A DNA stretch of 64,000 nt, taken from the NCBI GenBank assembly GCA_004211435.1, contig SECS01000001.1, positions 62,001 through 126,000 of the forward strand. Direction: 5' to 3'. Positions 53,124-60,489 of this stretch are shown in pieces. Source of the stretch: Novosphingobium sp. Its GTDB lineage: Bacteria > Pseudomonadota > Alphaproteobacteria > Sphingomonadales > Sphingomonadaceae. The notes below the pieces were generated by a model. The model was not told where the DNA came from. It ran no database searches and was given only the letters and a program-made list of their open reading frames with translations. The translations under genes were made by a program, and so were the position numbers. Each line of letters opens with the position of its first letter. The stretch's first letter is position 1.

Positions 53124-53166
53124 GCAAAGCTTTGCATTGACTTTCGGCGAGTCAACCGAATAAGTA
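53124..53166 (+). promoter_or_regulatory. Promoter with overlapping palindromes upstream of the sulfur-scavenging leader
   Basis: TTGACT (53137-53142) and TAAGTA (53161-53166) with an 18-base spacer look like a sigma-70 promoter. GCAAAGCTTTGC (53124-53135) is a perfect palindrome just upstream. TTGACT-ttcggcg-AGTCAA (53137-53155) is an inverted repeat covering the -35 element. Regulator binding here would control the leader RNA and dioxygenase operon, and possibly the divergent efflux operon. Confidence 0.45.
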
Positions 53167-53226
53167 GACATTAATCCGCACGGCAATGGGCTGGTCAGGC
53201 TCGCAGTGCATCGAACGGATCCTGAC

Positions 53227-53410
53227 CCGCGGCTTTTGATCGGGAAGCAGCTTGCTCCGCGTTACCAACGGCTAAAGCGCGCGATGCTCAGGCGACAGCG
53301 CCAGGCCTCGTGTTCCCCTCAACGATGAGGTGATGCGATGCGCATGTGTTCTACCAACAACTGATCCCCCTCTGACGGGGCGCAGGACGGCCGCAATGGC
53401 CAATCCTGGC
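53227..53410 (+). promoter_or_regulatory. Structured leader RNA, copy 1 (upstream of TauD-type dioxygenase operon)
   Basis: About 87 bases (53226-53312) are roughly 85% identical, by eye, to a stretch upstream of the TonB receptor at 57958. Shared blocks are CCCGCGGCTTTTGA, GCAGCTTGCTCCGCGT, GGCTAAAGCGCGCG and CAGGCGACA-CGCCAGGC. CGCGG (53228-53232) can pair with CCGCG (53257-53261), and GGCG-acag-CGCC makes a second hairpin. After it come GAGG, an eight-codon ORF (53338-53364) and two hairpins: CCCC-tctgac-GGGG (53367-53380) and AGGA-GGCC stem (53383-53406). The rest of the 615-base gap up to the dioxygenase shows no gene. I do not recognise the RNA class. Confidence 0.65.
53338..53364 (+). 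CDS. Putative leader peptide ORF, copy 1
   Basis: ATG CGC ATG TGT TCT ACC AAC AAC TGA encodes MRMCSTNN. GAGG lies seven bases upstream. The ORF aligns with an ORF of the same length in the second leader copy and ends just before a GC hairpin. A longer ORF in another frame starts at 53333, so this assignment rests on the comparison between copies. Confidence 0.45.
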   Translation: MRMCSTNN

Positions 53411-53560
53411 GCCGGCTGATCCCCAGCCCCCGCGGGCGGACATGCGACGTCCTGCACCCTTTCGTCAGCTCTCGTGACCTCGTCACGCCTCGTGCGGCGC
53501 CCTGCGTCCGCCGGAACCCCTTCCCGTGCCCCCTTCCCAAGCCATGACAGGAGCCCCCCT

Positions 53561-54526
53561 ATGGCCACCGCAATCGACCGCTATCCGAATTCCAAGGACC
53601 CCGCCTCGCCGCTCGACATCCGCCCCGTGACCGGCCGCATCGGCGCCGAGATCCGCGGCGTCCAGCTCTCGGGCGATCTCGACGCCCAGACAGTCCAGGC
53701 CATCGAGGCTGCCCTCGTCCGCCACAAGGTCATCTTCTTCCGCGGCCAGACCCACCTCGACGATGCCGAGCACGAGGCCTTCGCCGGCCTGTTCGGCGAT
53801 CCGGTCGCGCACCCGACGGTGCCCGTGGCCGAAGGCTCGCGCTACCTGCTCGAGCTCGACAGCAAGGAAGGCTATGCCGCTTCGTCGTGGCACACCGACG
53901 TGACCTTCGTCGACGCCTATCCCAAGGGCTCGATCCTGCGCTCGATCACCGCGCCCGAAGCCGGCGGCGACACGGTCTGGGCCAACACCGAGACCGCCTA
54001 TGAAGGCCTGCCCGAGCCGCTGCGCCAGCTCGCCAACAACCTCTGGGCCGTGCACACCAACGACTACGACTATGCCGCGCAGTTCGGCCTCAAGCGCGAC
54101 ACGTCGGACCCCGAAGCGGCACAGCAGAAGCGCGCCGAGTTCCAGAAGGCGGTCTTCGCCTCGACGGTCTACGAGACCGAACACCCCGTGGTCCGCGTCC
54201 ACCCCGTCTCGGGCCAGCGCAGCCTGCTGCTCGGCCACTTCGTGCGCAACTTCGTCGGTCTGAACAAGGCCGACTCCGCGAAGCTCTACGACGTGCTGCA
54301 GGAGCACATCACCAAGCCCGAGAACGTCGTGCGCTGGCGCTGGGAGCCCGGCGACGTGGCCTTCTGGGACAACCGCGCCACCCAGCACCGCGCCGTCGCC
54401 GATTTCGCGCTCCAGCGCCGCACCTTGCGCCGCGCGACGGTCAACGGCGACGTTCCCGTGAGCATCGACGGCCGCACCAGCCGCACCACGAAGAAAGAAA
54501 AGGCGGCGGCCACCGAGGCTGCCTGA
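53561..54526 (+). CDS. TauD/TfdA-family alpha-ketoglutarate-dependent dioxygenase (copy 1)
   Basis: This 321-residue Fe(II)/2-oxoglutarate dioxygenase has the metal ligands HTD (His111, Asp113) in SSWHTDVTF and the distal His276 in NRATQHRAVADF, followed by Arg residues that bind 2-oxoglutarate. IRPVTGRIGAEIRGVQLSGD at the start and APEAGGDTVWANTETAY are typical of the AtsK/TauD group. That group desulfonates taurine or alkyl sulfates to aldehyde and sulfite or sulfate. The neighbouring arylsulfatases and LsfA-like protein favour a sulfur-ester substrate. The Lys/Ala-rich C-terminus (TTKKEKAAATEAA) is an extension. A good GGAG precedes the ATG. Confidence 0.9.
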   Translation: MATAIDRYPNSKDPASPLDIRPVTGRIGAEIRGVQLSGDLDAQTVQAIEAALVRHKVIFFRGQTHLDDAEHEAFAGLFGDPVAHPTVPVAEGSRYLLELDSKEGYAASSWHTDVTFVDAYPKGSILRSITAPEAGGDTVWANTETAYEGLPEPLRQLANNLWAVHTNDYDYAAQFGLKRDTSDPEAAQQKRAEFQKAVFASTVYETEHPVVRVHPVSGQRSLLLGHFVRNFVGLNKADSAKLYDVLQEHITKPENVVRWRWEPGDVAFWDNRATQHRAVADFALQRRTLRRATVNGDVPVSIDGRTSRTTKKEKAAATEAA

Positions 54527-54538
54527 CAACCGCCGCCT

Positions 54539-54566
54539 GGGCCGGCGGCGCTAGCGCTGCCGGCCC
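54539..54566. terminator. Intercistronic hairpin after first dioxygenase gene
   Basis: GGGCCGGC (54539-54546) and GCCGGCCC (54559-54566) are perfect inverted repeats, and the middle GCGCTAGCGC is also palindromic. No T-run follows. It may attenuate or stabilise the transcript between dioxygenase and transporter. Confidence 0.45.
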
Positions 54567-54596
54567 CTCCCCTGACTTCAAGCTTCGGATACCCCC

Positions 54597-55991
54597 ATGG
54601 CCACGAGCTTCGCACCAACCTTCGCCGAAGCGCCACCGCGCGCCAGCAAGACCGCAGGTCTTCCCACCGCGCGGCTCGCCGCCTTCTCCACGCTCGCCGC
54701 GCCCGTCGCGGCCGCGCAGGTGCCGATCACCAATTTCCTGCCCGCTTTCTATGCGCAGACCTTCGGGATCTCGCTGGCGGCGCTCGGGATGATCTTCCTG
54801 GCCGAGCGGCTCTGGGGGGCCTTCGCCGATCCCTTCGTCGGCGTGCTGAGCGACCGGACGCGCAGCCGTTTCGGCCGGCGCCGGCCGTGGATCGCCGGCG
54901 GCGCCGCGATCTACGGCCTGTCCGCGGCCGCCTTGTTCTTTCCACCCGCGGGAGTGACCCCGCTTTATCTCGGCCTGGCGCTCTTCGCCTTCTATCTGGG
55001 CTGGGCGATGATCCAGATCCCCTATCTCGCCTGGTCGGGCGAGATCTCGGGCGAGTACCACGAGCGCACGCGCATCGCGACTTTCGTGACCGTCGCCAGC
55101 TCTGTGTCACTGCTTCTCGTCATGCTGCTGCCGGCACTGATCGACCAGTTCCGCCCCGGCGACGACCGCTTGCGCATGGCGGGTATGGGCGCGGTCATCC
55201 TGGCAACGCTGATCCCCGCGGCTTTCCTGACCTTGCGCGCCTTTCCCGAAGCCCCCGCTCCTTCCGCGCTGCGCCAGAAGGGGCCCGGCCTCGTCACGAC
55301 CTTGCGGCTGATCGCACGCGAAAAGCTGCTGCTGCGCGTGATCTTCTCCGACATGGCCGTCACCTTCGGCCAGGGCGTGCGCGGCGCGCTCTTCATCTTC
55401 GTCGTCACGTTCTACATGGGGCTGCCCAAGCTCGGCGCGGCGCTGATGCTCGCACAGTTCATCTTCGGCATTGCCGCCGGGCCGATCTGGATGACGATCG
55501 CCAAGCGCTTCGGCAAACACCATACGGCGATAGCCGGCGAACTCGTCCAGGTGGCGATAAATTTCGCTCTCTTGCTGCTCGCCCCAGGGAGCGTCGGCCT
55601 GCTGATCGCCCTGACCCTGGCCCAGGGCCTAGCCCAAGGCTCGGGCAACCTCATGCTCCGGGCGATGGTCGCAGACATTGCCGACCGGCACCGGCTCGAG
55701 ACCGGCGAAGATCGCACCGCACTGTTCTATTCGGCCTTCAGCATCTCGATGAAGGCGGGCATGGCACTCGCAGTCGGTGTCGCCCTGCCGCTGGTCGGTG
55801 CCGCCGGCTTCGATCCCGCCGCCGCGCATAACAGCCCCGCCGCCCTGCAGGTTCTGCTGATCGTCTTCGCGGTCGGTCCGGCACTCGCCCACCTCGCTTC
55901 CGCGGCCCTGCTGCGCGGTTTCACGCTCGACCAGGAAACGCACGAAAAGGTCCGCCGCGAGCTAGACCGCCGCGCCGCCGCTACCGCCTGA
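54597..55991 (+). CDS. GPH-family (MFS_2) transporter
   Basis: This 464-residue protein has about twelve membrane segments. The signature LAERLWGAFADPFVGVLSDR followed by TRSRFGRRRPWI is that of the glycoside-pentoside-hexuronide:cation symporter family, and MIQIPYLAWSGEISGEYHER is the second conserved region. It lies between the two dioxygenase genes. It could therefore carry the sulfated compound (for example a sulfated glycoside or sterol) across the inner membrane. That role is inferred from position. Confidence 0.88.
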   Translation: MATSFAPTFAEAPPRASKTAGLPTARLAAFSTLAAPVAAAQVPITNFLPAFYAQTFGISLAALGMIFLAERLWGAFADPFVGVLSDRTRSRFGRRRPWIAGGAAIYGLSAAALFFPPAGVTPLYLGLALFAFYLGWAMIQIPYLAWSGEISGEYHERTRIATFVTVASSVSLLLVMLLPALIDQFRPGDDRLRMAGMGAVILATLIPAAFLTLRAFPEAPAPSALRQKGPGLVTTLRLIAREKLLLRVIFSDMAVTFGQGVRGALFIFVVTFYMGLPKLGAALMLAQFIFGIAAGPIWMTIAKRFGKHHTAIAGELVQVAINFALLLLAPGSVGLLIALTLAQGLAQGSGNLMLRAMVADIADRHRLETGEDRTALFYSAFSISMKAGMALAVGVALPLVGAAGFDPAAAHNSPAALQVLLIVFAVGPALAHLASAALLRGFTLDQETHEKVRRELDRRAAATA

Positions 55992-56022
55992 ACTTCCTCC
56001 CCAGCCCCTCAGGAGAACGCCG

Positions 56023-56895
56023 ATGAACGCCGTCACCACCATCGAGATACCCCGCACGCAAGATCTCGGCGCGGTCGAAGTGATCCGGGTCGAAGCCAAT
56101 CTCGGCGCCGAAGTGCGCGGGCTCGACCTGACCGCGCCGATCACGTCCGAAGTGACCGACCTTCTGCGTCGGCTGCTGTGGGAACATCAGGTCCTGTTCT
56201 TCCGCGACACCGGCATCGACAATGCCCAGCAGGCCGCGATCGGCCGCGTGTTCGGCCCGCCGGTCGCGGACTCGATCGCCAAGCGCCACGGGGTCAAGGA
56301 CGAAGACATCCTGCCGATGAACACCGGGCCTTATTCGAACGCCTACTACGGCACGCCCTGGCACGCCGACGCAACCTATCTCGAACAGCCCTATCTCGTC
56401 TCGGTCCTGCGCAGCGTGATCGCTCCCGAACTCGGCGGCGACACGGTCTGGTCGAGCGGCATTTCCGCCTACGAGGCGCTGTCGCCCGAAGTGAAGGACA
56501 AGATCGACGGCCTGACCGCGATCCACCGCCCGAACTCCAAGGCCTACAAGCTGATCGACGACAAGTCCGAGCTCGACACCTATCTGCACCAGTACAGCGG
56601 CGTGCAGCACCCGGTGGTCATCACCCATCCGTTCAACGGCAGGAAGGTGCTCTACGTCAACGAGGGCTTCACCGAGGAGCTGGTCGGCCTGCCCGAGGAC
56701 GAAGGCCGCGAATTGCTGGCCCATCTCAAGCAACAGTTCTCGCGGCCCGAGAACCAGGTGCGGTTCAAGTGGCGCCCCGGCTCGCTGGCGATCTGGGACA
56801 ACCGCGCGACCCAGCACAAGGGCGTCGCCGACTACGGCAACCAGCAGCGCCAGCTCGTGCGCGTCGTCGCCGCCGGCGAACGCCCCAGCCGCTGA
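56023..56895 (+). CDS. TauD/TfdA-family alpha-ketoglutarate-dependent dioxygenase (copy 2)
   Basis: This 290-residue dioxygenase has the metal triad in TPWHADATYL (His114, Asp116) and TQHKGVADYG (His265), with 2-oxoglutarate-binding Arg near 276-280. It shares family motifs with the dioxygenase at 53561 but is clearly diverged, so the two likely take different substrates. AGGAG lies upstream of the ATG. The peroxiredoxin gene starts 14 bases after its stop, so both are probably one transcript. Confidence 0.9.
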   Translation: MNAVTTIEIPRTQDLGAVEVIRVEANLGAEVRGLDLTAPITSEVTDLLRRLLWEHQVLFFRDTGIDNAQQAAIGRVFGPPVADSIAKRHGVKDEDILPMNTGPYSNAYYGTPWHADATYLEQPYLVSVLRSVIAPELGGDTVWSSGISAYEALSPEVKDKIDGLTAIHRPNSKAYKLIDDKSELDTYLHQYSGVQHPVVITHPFNGRKVLYVNEGFTEELVGLPEDEGRELLAHLKQQFSRPENQVRFKWRPGSLAIWDNRATQHKGVADYGNQQRQLVRVVAAGERPSR

Positions 56896-56909
56896 AAGGA
56901 GATTCGACC

Positions 56910-57551
56910 ATGTCCCTCAAGCTCGGCGACACCGTGCCCGACTTCGCGCAGGACTCCACCGAGGGTCCGCTCCACTTCCACGACTGGGCCGGCGACAGCT
57001 GGGTCGTGCTGTTCTCGCATCCCAAGGACTATACGCCGGTCTGCACGACCGAGCTCGGCACGGTCGCGCGGCTCAAGCCCGACTTCGACAAGCGCGGGGT
57101 CAAGGTGCTCGGCCTCTCGGTCGATCCCGTCGACAGCCACGAGGGTTGGGCCAGGGACATCGCGGAGACGCAAGGCACGGCGCTCAACTTCCCGCTGATC
57201 GCCGATCACGATCGCAAGGTCTCGAACCTGCTCGACCTGATCCATCCCAAGGCCTCGGACACGACCACGGTGCGCACCGTGCTGGTGATCGATCCGACGA
57301 AGAAGCTGCGCCTGACCCTGACCTATCCCGCCTCGACCGGCCGCAACTTCGCCGAGATCCTGCGCACGATCGACAGCCTGCAACTGACCGACAACCACAA
57401 GGTGGCGACGCCGGCCGACTGGCGTCAGGGCGACGACGTGATCATCGTCCCCTCGCTCGACGACGAGGCCGCCGAAGCGCTGTTCCCGCAGGGCTGGACC
57501 GCGCAAAAACCCTATCTCCGCCTGGTCCGCCAGCCCGAAGCAGTCCGCTAA
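56910..57551 (+). CDS. lsfA: 1-Cys peroxiredoxin (Prx6/LsfA type)
   Basis: This 213-residue peroxiredoxin has a single peroxidatic Cys45 in SHPKDYTPVCTTELGTVARL. The Prx6-type C-terminal domain includes IRTVDSLQLTD-like TIDSLQLTDNHKVATPADWR and GDDVIIVPSLDDE. In Pseudomonas the homologue LsfA is induced by sulfate limitation and lies with sulfonate genes. Finding it behind a TauD-type dioxygenase fits the same role. It would protect against peroxide made by oxygenase turnover during sulfur starvation. Confidence 0.92.
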   Translation: MSLKLGDTVPDFAQDSTEGPLHFHDWAGDSWVVLFSHPKDYTPVCTTELGTVARLKPDFDKRGVKVLGLSVDPVDSHEGWARDIAETQGTALNFPLIADHDRKVSNLLDLIHPKASDTTTVRTVLVIDPTKKLRLTLTYPASTGRNFAEILRTIDSLQLTDNHKVATPADWRQGDDVIIVPSLDDEAAEALFPQGWTAQKPYLRLVRQPEAVR

Positions 57552-57654
57552 AGCTTCGCTTGCGCGTCGCGCAGGAAAGCTACGTTGCGACAATACTCAA
57601 CCGATTTAGTGGTAATTCATCGGATGGTCCTCCGGCTGGCTTCCAGCGAACGGC

Positions 57655-57815
57655 CCGCGGCTTTTGACGAGATGCAGCTTGCTCCGCGTAATCAAAGGCT
57701 AAAGCGCGCGGTGCCCAGGCGACAACGCCAGGCATCGTGATCTCCCAGGGGACCAGGAGAAAACGATGCGCACTAAACCTTTCGGCCACTGACCGGAACC
57801 GCCCTCCGGCGGACC
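57655..57815 (+). promoter_or_regulatory. Structured leader RNA, copy 2 (upstream of TonB receptor)
   Basis: This is the second copy of the leader at 53227. CGCGG (57656-57660) pairs with CCGCG (57684-57688). GGTGCC can pair with GGCATC around the GGCG-acaa-CGCC hairpin, where copy 1 has GATGCT/GGCCTC, so some changes keep pairing. Then come AGGAG, an eight-codon ORF (57766-57792) and the hairpin CCGCC-ctcc-GGCGG (57799-57812). No T-run follows the hairpin. The remaining bases of this 406-base gap show no gene. Confidence 0.65.
57766..57792 (+). CDS. Putative leader peptide ORF, copy 2
   Basis: ATG CGC ACT AAA CCT TTC GGC CAC TGA encodes MRTKPFGH. AGGAG lies six bases upstream, a near-ideal ribosome binding site. 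The ORF has the same length and first two codons as the one in copy 1, but a different peptide. Conservation of position rather than sequence suggests that the act of translation, or ribosome access to the AUG, matters. Confidence 0.5.
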   Translation: MRTKPFGH

Positions 57816-57957
57816 TTAAGGCCAACAGCCCAGCCGGCAACGGCAGGCACTTCACAGATCGAAAGCGGGGCCGGCCAGCGGCCCGCGACCCCATGCGCGC
57901 AACGTCCTTGCGAAAGCGACGACGCTTGCCCGCGCGGGAGGCTCAGGGAAAATACAT

Positions 57958-60363
57958 ATGAATTCTGCTCGTCTGCGCGCCGCCCGCGGCGCCATCGTCC
58001 TTCATTCGACCACGGCCGCGCTGGCGCTGGTCGCCGCCACTCCGGCCTTTGCCGACACGGCCGCCGAGACCGCCGACGTCGCAGCTGCCGATGCCGCCTA
58101 TGGCGAACCCATCCTGGTCACCGCGCGCCGCCGTGAAGAAAAGTCGCAGGACGTGCCCGTCGCGATCAGCGTCGTCGATGCCGGCACGCTCGACCGCACG
58201 GGCAACTTCACGATCAACCAGATCCAGCAGCTCGTGCCGAGCCTGCAGGTCACCTCGACCAATCCGCGCAATTCCAACATCAACATCCGCGGCCTCGGCG
58301 CCAATTCGGCGATCGCGGTCGACGGCCTCGAATACGGCGTCGGCTTCTACGTCGACGGCGTCTATTTCGCGCGGCCCGGCCAGTCGCAGTTCGATCTGGT
58401 CGACCTCGCCCAGGTCGAAGTCCTGCGCGGGCCGCAGGGCACCTTGTTCGGCAAGAACACCACAGCCGGCGCGCTCAACGTCACCACGCGCCTGCCCAGC
58501 TTCGATCCCGACCTGACCGTGGAGGGAACGCTCGGCAATTACGATTACCACCAGATCCGCCTCTCGGCCTCGGCACCGATCGTCGACGACAAGGTGGCGT
58601 TCCGCATCAGCGTGGCCGACACCCACCGCGGCGGCTTCCTGCTCAACCGCACCAACCTGACCAAGGCGCAGGACTACGACAACTTCACCGCGCGCGGCCA
58701 GCTGCTGATCAAGCCCAATACGGACGTCAGCATCCGCCTGATCGGCGACTATTCGAAGCAGACGCTGCATTCGAACCTGACCCTGATCGACGGCTATTTC
58801 ACGACCTTCGCCAATGGCGCGCCGATCGCCAACAACATCTTCGACCGCGCCGCGCGGTTCAACTACACGCTGCCGACGACCAACGCCTTCGCGCGCGTCG
58901 GCGATGCGGACTCGCCCTACCAGGCGAACATGGAGAGCTACGGCGTCTCGGGCGAGCTCAACTGGGACTTCGGCAAGGCGACGCTGACCTCGATCACCGC
59001 CTACCGCTGGTGGGACTGGTATCCGGCCAACGACATCGACGGCACCTCGCTGGCGATCAACACCCTGGCGCAGCAGCAGAACTTCCAGCGCCAGTTCACC
59101 CAGGAACTCCGCCTCGCCTCGAACGGCCGCAACACGGTCGATTACCAGGTCGGCCTGTTCTACCTCTACCAGATCATCCGCGGCTATGGCCGCACCGGCT
59201 ACGGCAAGGACTTCGCCGCCTGGAACCTTCCGCCGACCACGCCCGCCGCGACGATCGCCGCGGTGTCGCAGGCGCTGACCGGCTTCGAGGCCGATAGCTA
59301 CTCAGACCCGCGGACCAAGAGCTACGCGGCCTTCGGCCAGGCCGACTGGCACATCACCGACACGCTGACCCTGACCGCGGGCCTGCGCTTCACCCATGAG
59401 GACAAGGAAGGCTCGTTCACCCGCTTCCAGGTTCCCACCAGCGGGCTCAATCTCTCGACCCTGCCCGCAGCCCAGGCCGCCGCGCTTCAGGCCATCCGCG
59501 ACAGCGCCGCCTATCAGCTCGGCAATCTGACATTCTCGGCCAAGACCAAGTCCGATGCGCTCTCGGGCCTGATCACGCTCGGCTACAAGATCACCCCCGA
59601 CGTCCTGCTCTACGGCTCCTATTCGCACGGCAGCAAGTCGGGCGGGCTCAACGTCACGGCGGGCGGCGCCGCCCGGCCGGTGGTCGATCCCGAGAAGGTC
59701 GACTCGTTCGAGATCGGCCTCAAGTCGCAGTTCCTAGACAACCGCGTGACCTTCAACCTCGCGGCCTTCCTCACCGAGATCCGCGACTACCAGACCACGG
59801 TCTCGGAGCTGATCACGGGCACGGTCTATACCCAGTACATCGACAACATCCCCAAGGTGCGGTCGAAGGGCATCGAGGCAGACCTCGCCTATGCGCCGAC
59901 CGACTGGCTGCGCTTCACCGCCTCGGGCGCCTATACCGACGCCAAGTTCGTCTCTTTCGCGAACTCGCCGCAGGCCCCCGACAAGAGCAACCAGGGCGGC
60001 ATCCAGGATCTGTCGGGCCAGCGTCTGCCGGGCGTGTCGAAGTTCGCCTATTCGCTGGGCCTCGACGCCTCGCAGCCGTTGACCGAGAACTTCGAGGCCT
60101 ATGTCCACGCGGACTACCTGCACCGCTCGTCGTTCAACTCGACCGCGACCCTGAGCCAGTACGGCGTGATCCCCGCCTATGGCCTGCTCAACGGCCGCAT
60201 CGGCCTGCGCACCGCCGACGGCAAGTACGACTTCGCCTTCTGGGCCCGCAACCTGACCAACGAGGATTACTACATCACCCGTGCGCCGGGGACCTTCGGC
60301 CTGCTCACCGGATCGGTGGGCGAGCCGCGGACGGTCGGCGCGACGCTCCGTGTGAAATATTAA
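57958..60363 (+). CDS. TonB-dependent receptor of the sulfur-scavenging island
   Basis: This 801-residue receptor has a signal peptide ending in TPAFA, a TonB-box region EPILVTARRREEKSQDVPVA, and a plug with INIRGLGANSAIAVDGLEYG and VEVLRGPQGTLFGKNTTAGA. A long barrel ends in Tyr (LRVKY). The VTARRREE..QDVPVAISV type is the large sphingomonad receptor group for complex organic substrates. It is preceded by the second leader RNA and followed by a strong terminator and two arylsulfatases. It likely imports a sulfated aromatic or steroid-like compound. Confidence 0.94.
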   Translation: MNSARLRAARGAIVLHSTTAALALVAATPAFADTAAETADVAAADAAYGEPILVTARRREEKSQDVPVAISVVDAGTLDRTGNFTINQIQQLVPSLQVTSTNPRNSNINIRGLGANSAIAVDGLEYGVGFYVDGVYFARPGQSQFDLVDLAQVEVLRGPQGTLFGKNTTAGALNVTTRLPSFDPDLTVEGTLGNYDYHQIRLSASAPIVDDKVAFRISVADTHRGGFLLNRTNLTKAQDYDNFTARGQLLIKPNTDVSIRLIGDYSKQTLHSNLTLIDGYFTTFANGAPIANNIFDRAARFNYTLPTTNAFARVGDADSPYQANMESYGVSGELNWDFGKATLTSITAYRWWDWYPANDIDGTSLAINTLAQQQNFQRQFTQELRLASNGRNTVDYQVGLFYLYQIIRGYGRTGYGKDFAAWNLPPTTPAATIAAVSQALTGFEADSYSDPRTKSYAAFGQADWHITDTLTLTAGLRFTHEDKEGSFTRFQVPTSGLNLSTLPAAQAAALQAIRDSAAYQLGNLTFSAKTKSDALSGLITLGYKITPDVLLYGSYSHGSKSGGLNVTAGGAARPVVDPEKVDSFEIGLKSQFLDNRVTFNLAAFLTEIRDYQTTVSELITGTVYTQYIDNIPKVRSKGIEADLAYAPTDWLRFTASGAYTDAKFVSFANSPQAPDKSNQGGIQDLSGQRLPGVSKFAYSLGLDASQPLTENFEAYVHADYLHRSSFNSTATLSQYGVIPAYGLLNGRIGLRTADGKYDFAFWARNLTNEDYYITRAPGTFGLLTGSVGEPRTVGATLRVKY

Positions 60364-60405
60364 AGTCACCTCCCGATCGGGCTGCCGTGTGCACCTGATC
60401 CCCTA

Positions 60406-60438
60406 GGGCCGGGCCGCTCCGGCGGCCCGGCCACTTTT
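60406..60438 (+). terminator. Intrinsic terminator after TonB receptor
   Basis: GGCCGGGCCG (60407-60416) and CGGCCCGGCC (60423-60432) form a perfect 10-bp stem with a 6-base loop, followed by ACTTTTT. This is the clearest Rho-independent terminator in the window. The sulfatases then need their own promoter or read-through. Confidence 0.85.
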
Positions 60439-60489
60439 TCGCTGCCAGGATTGAAGGGGACGATCGATCCCCGCACCAGGAGAGAGCCA

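Noticed and set aside
53227..53320. Calling the duplicated leader a SAM-II riboswitch
   Set aside because: Only the GCTAAA block looks similar. The fold and spacing of SAM-II could not be reproduced by eye, so the RNA is left unassigned.
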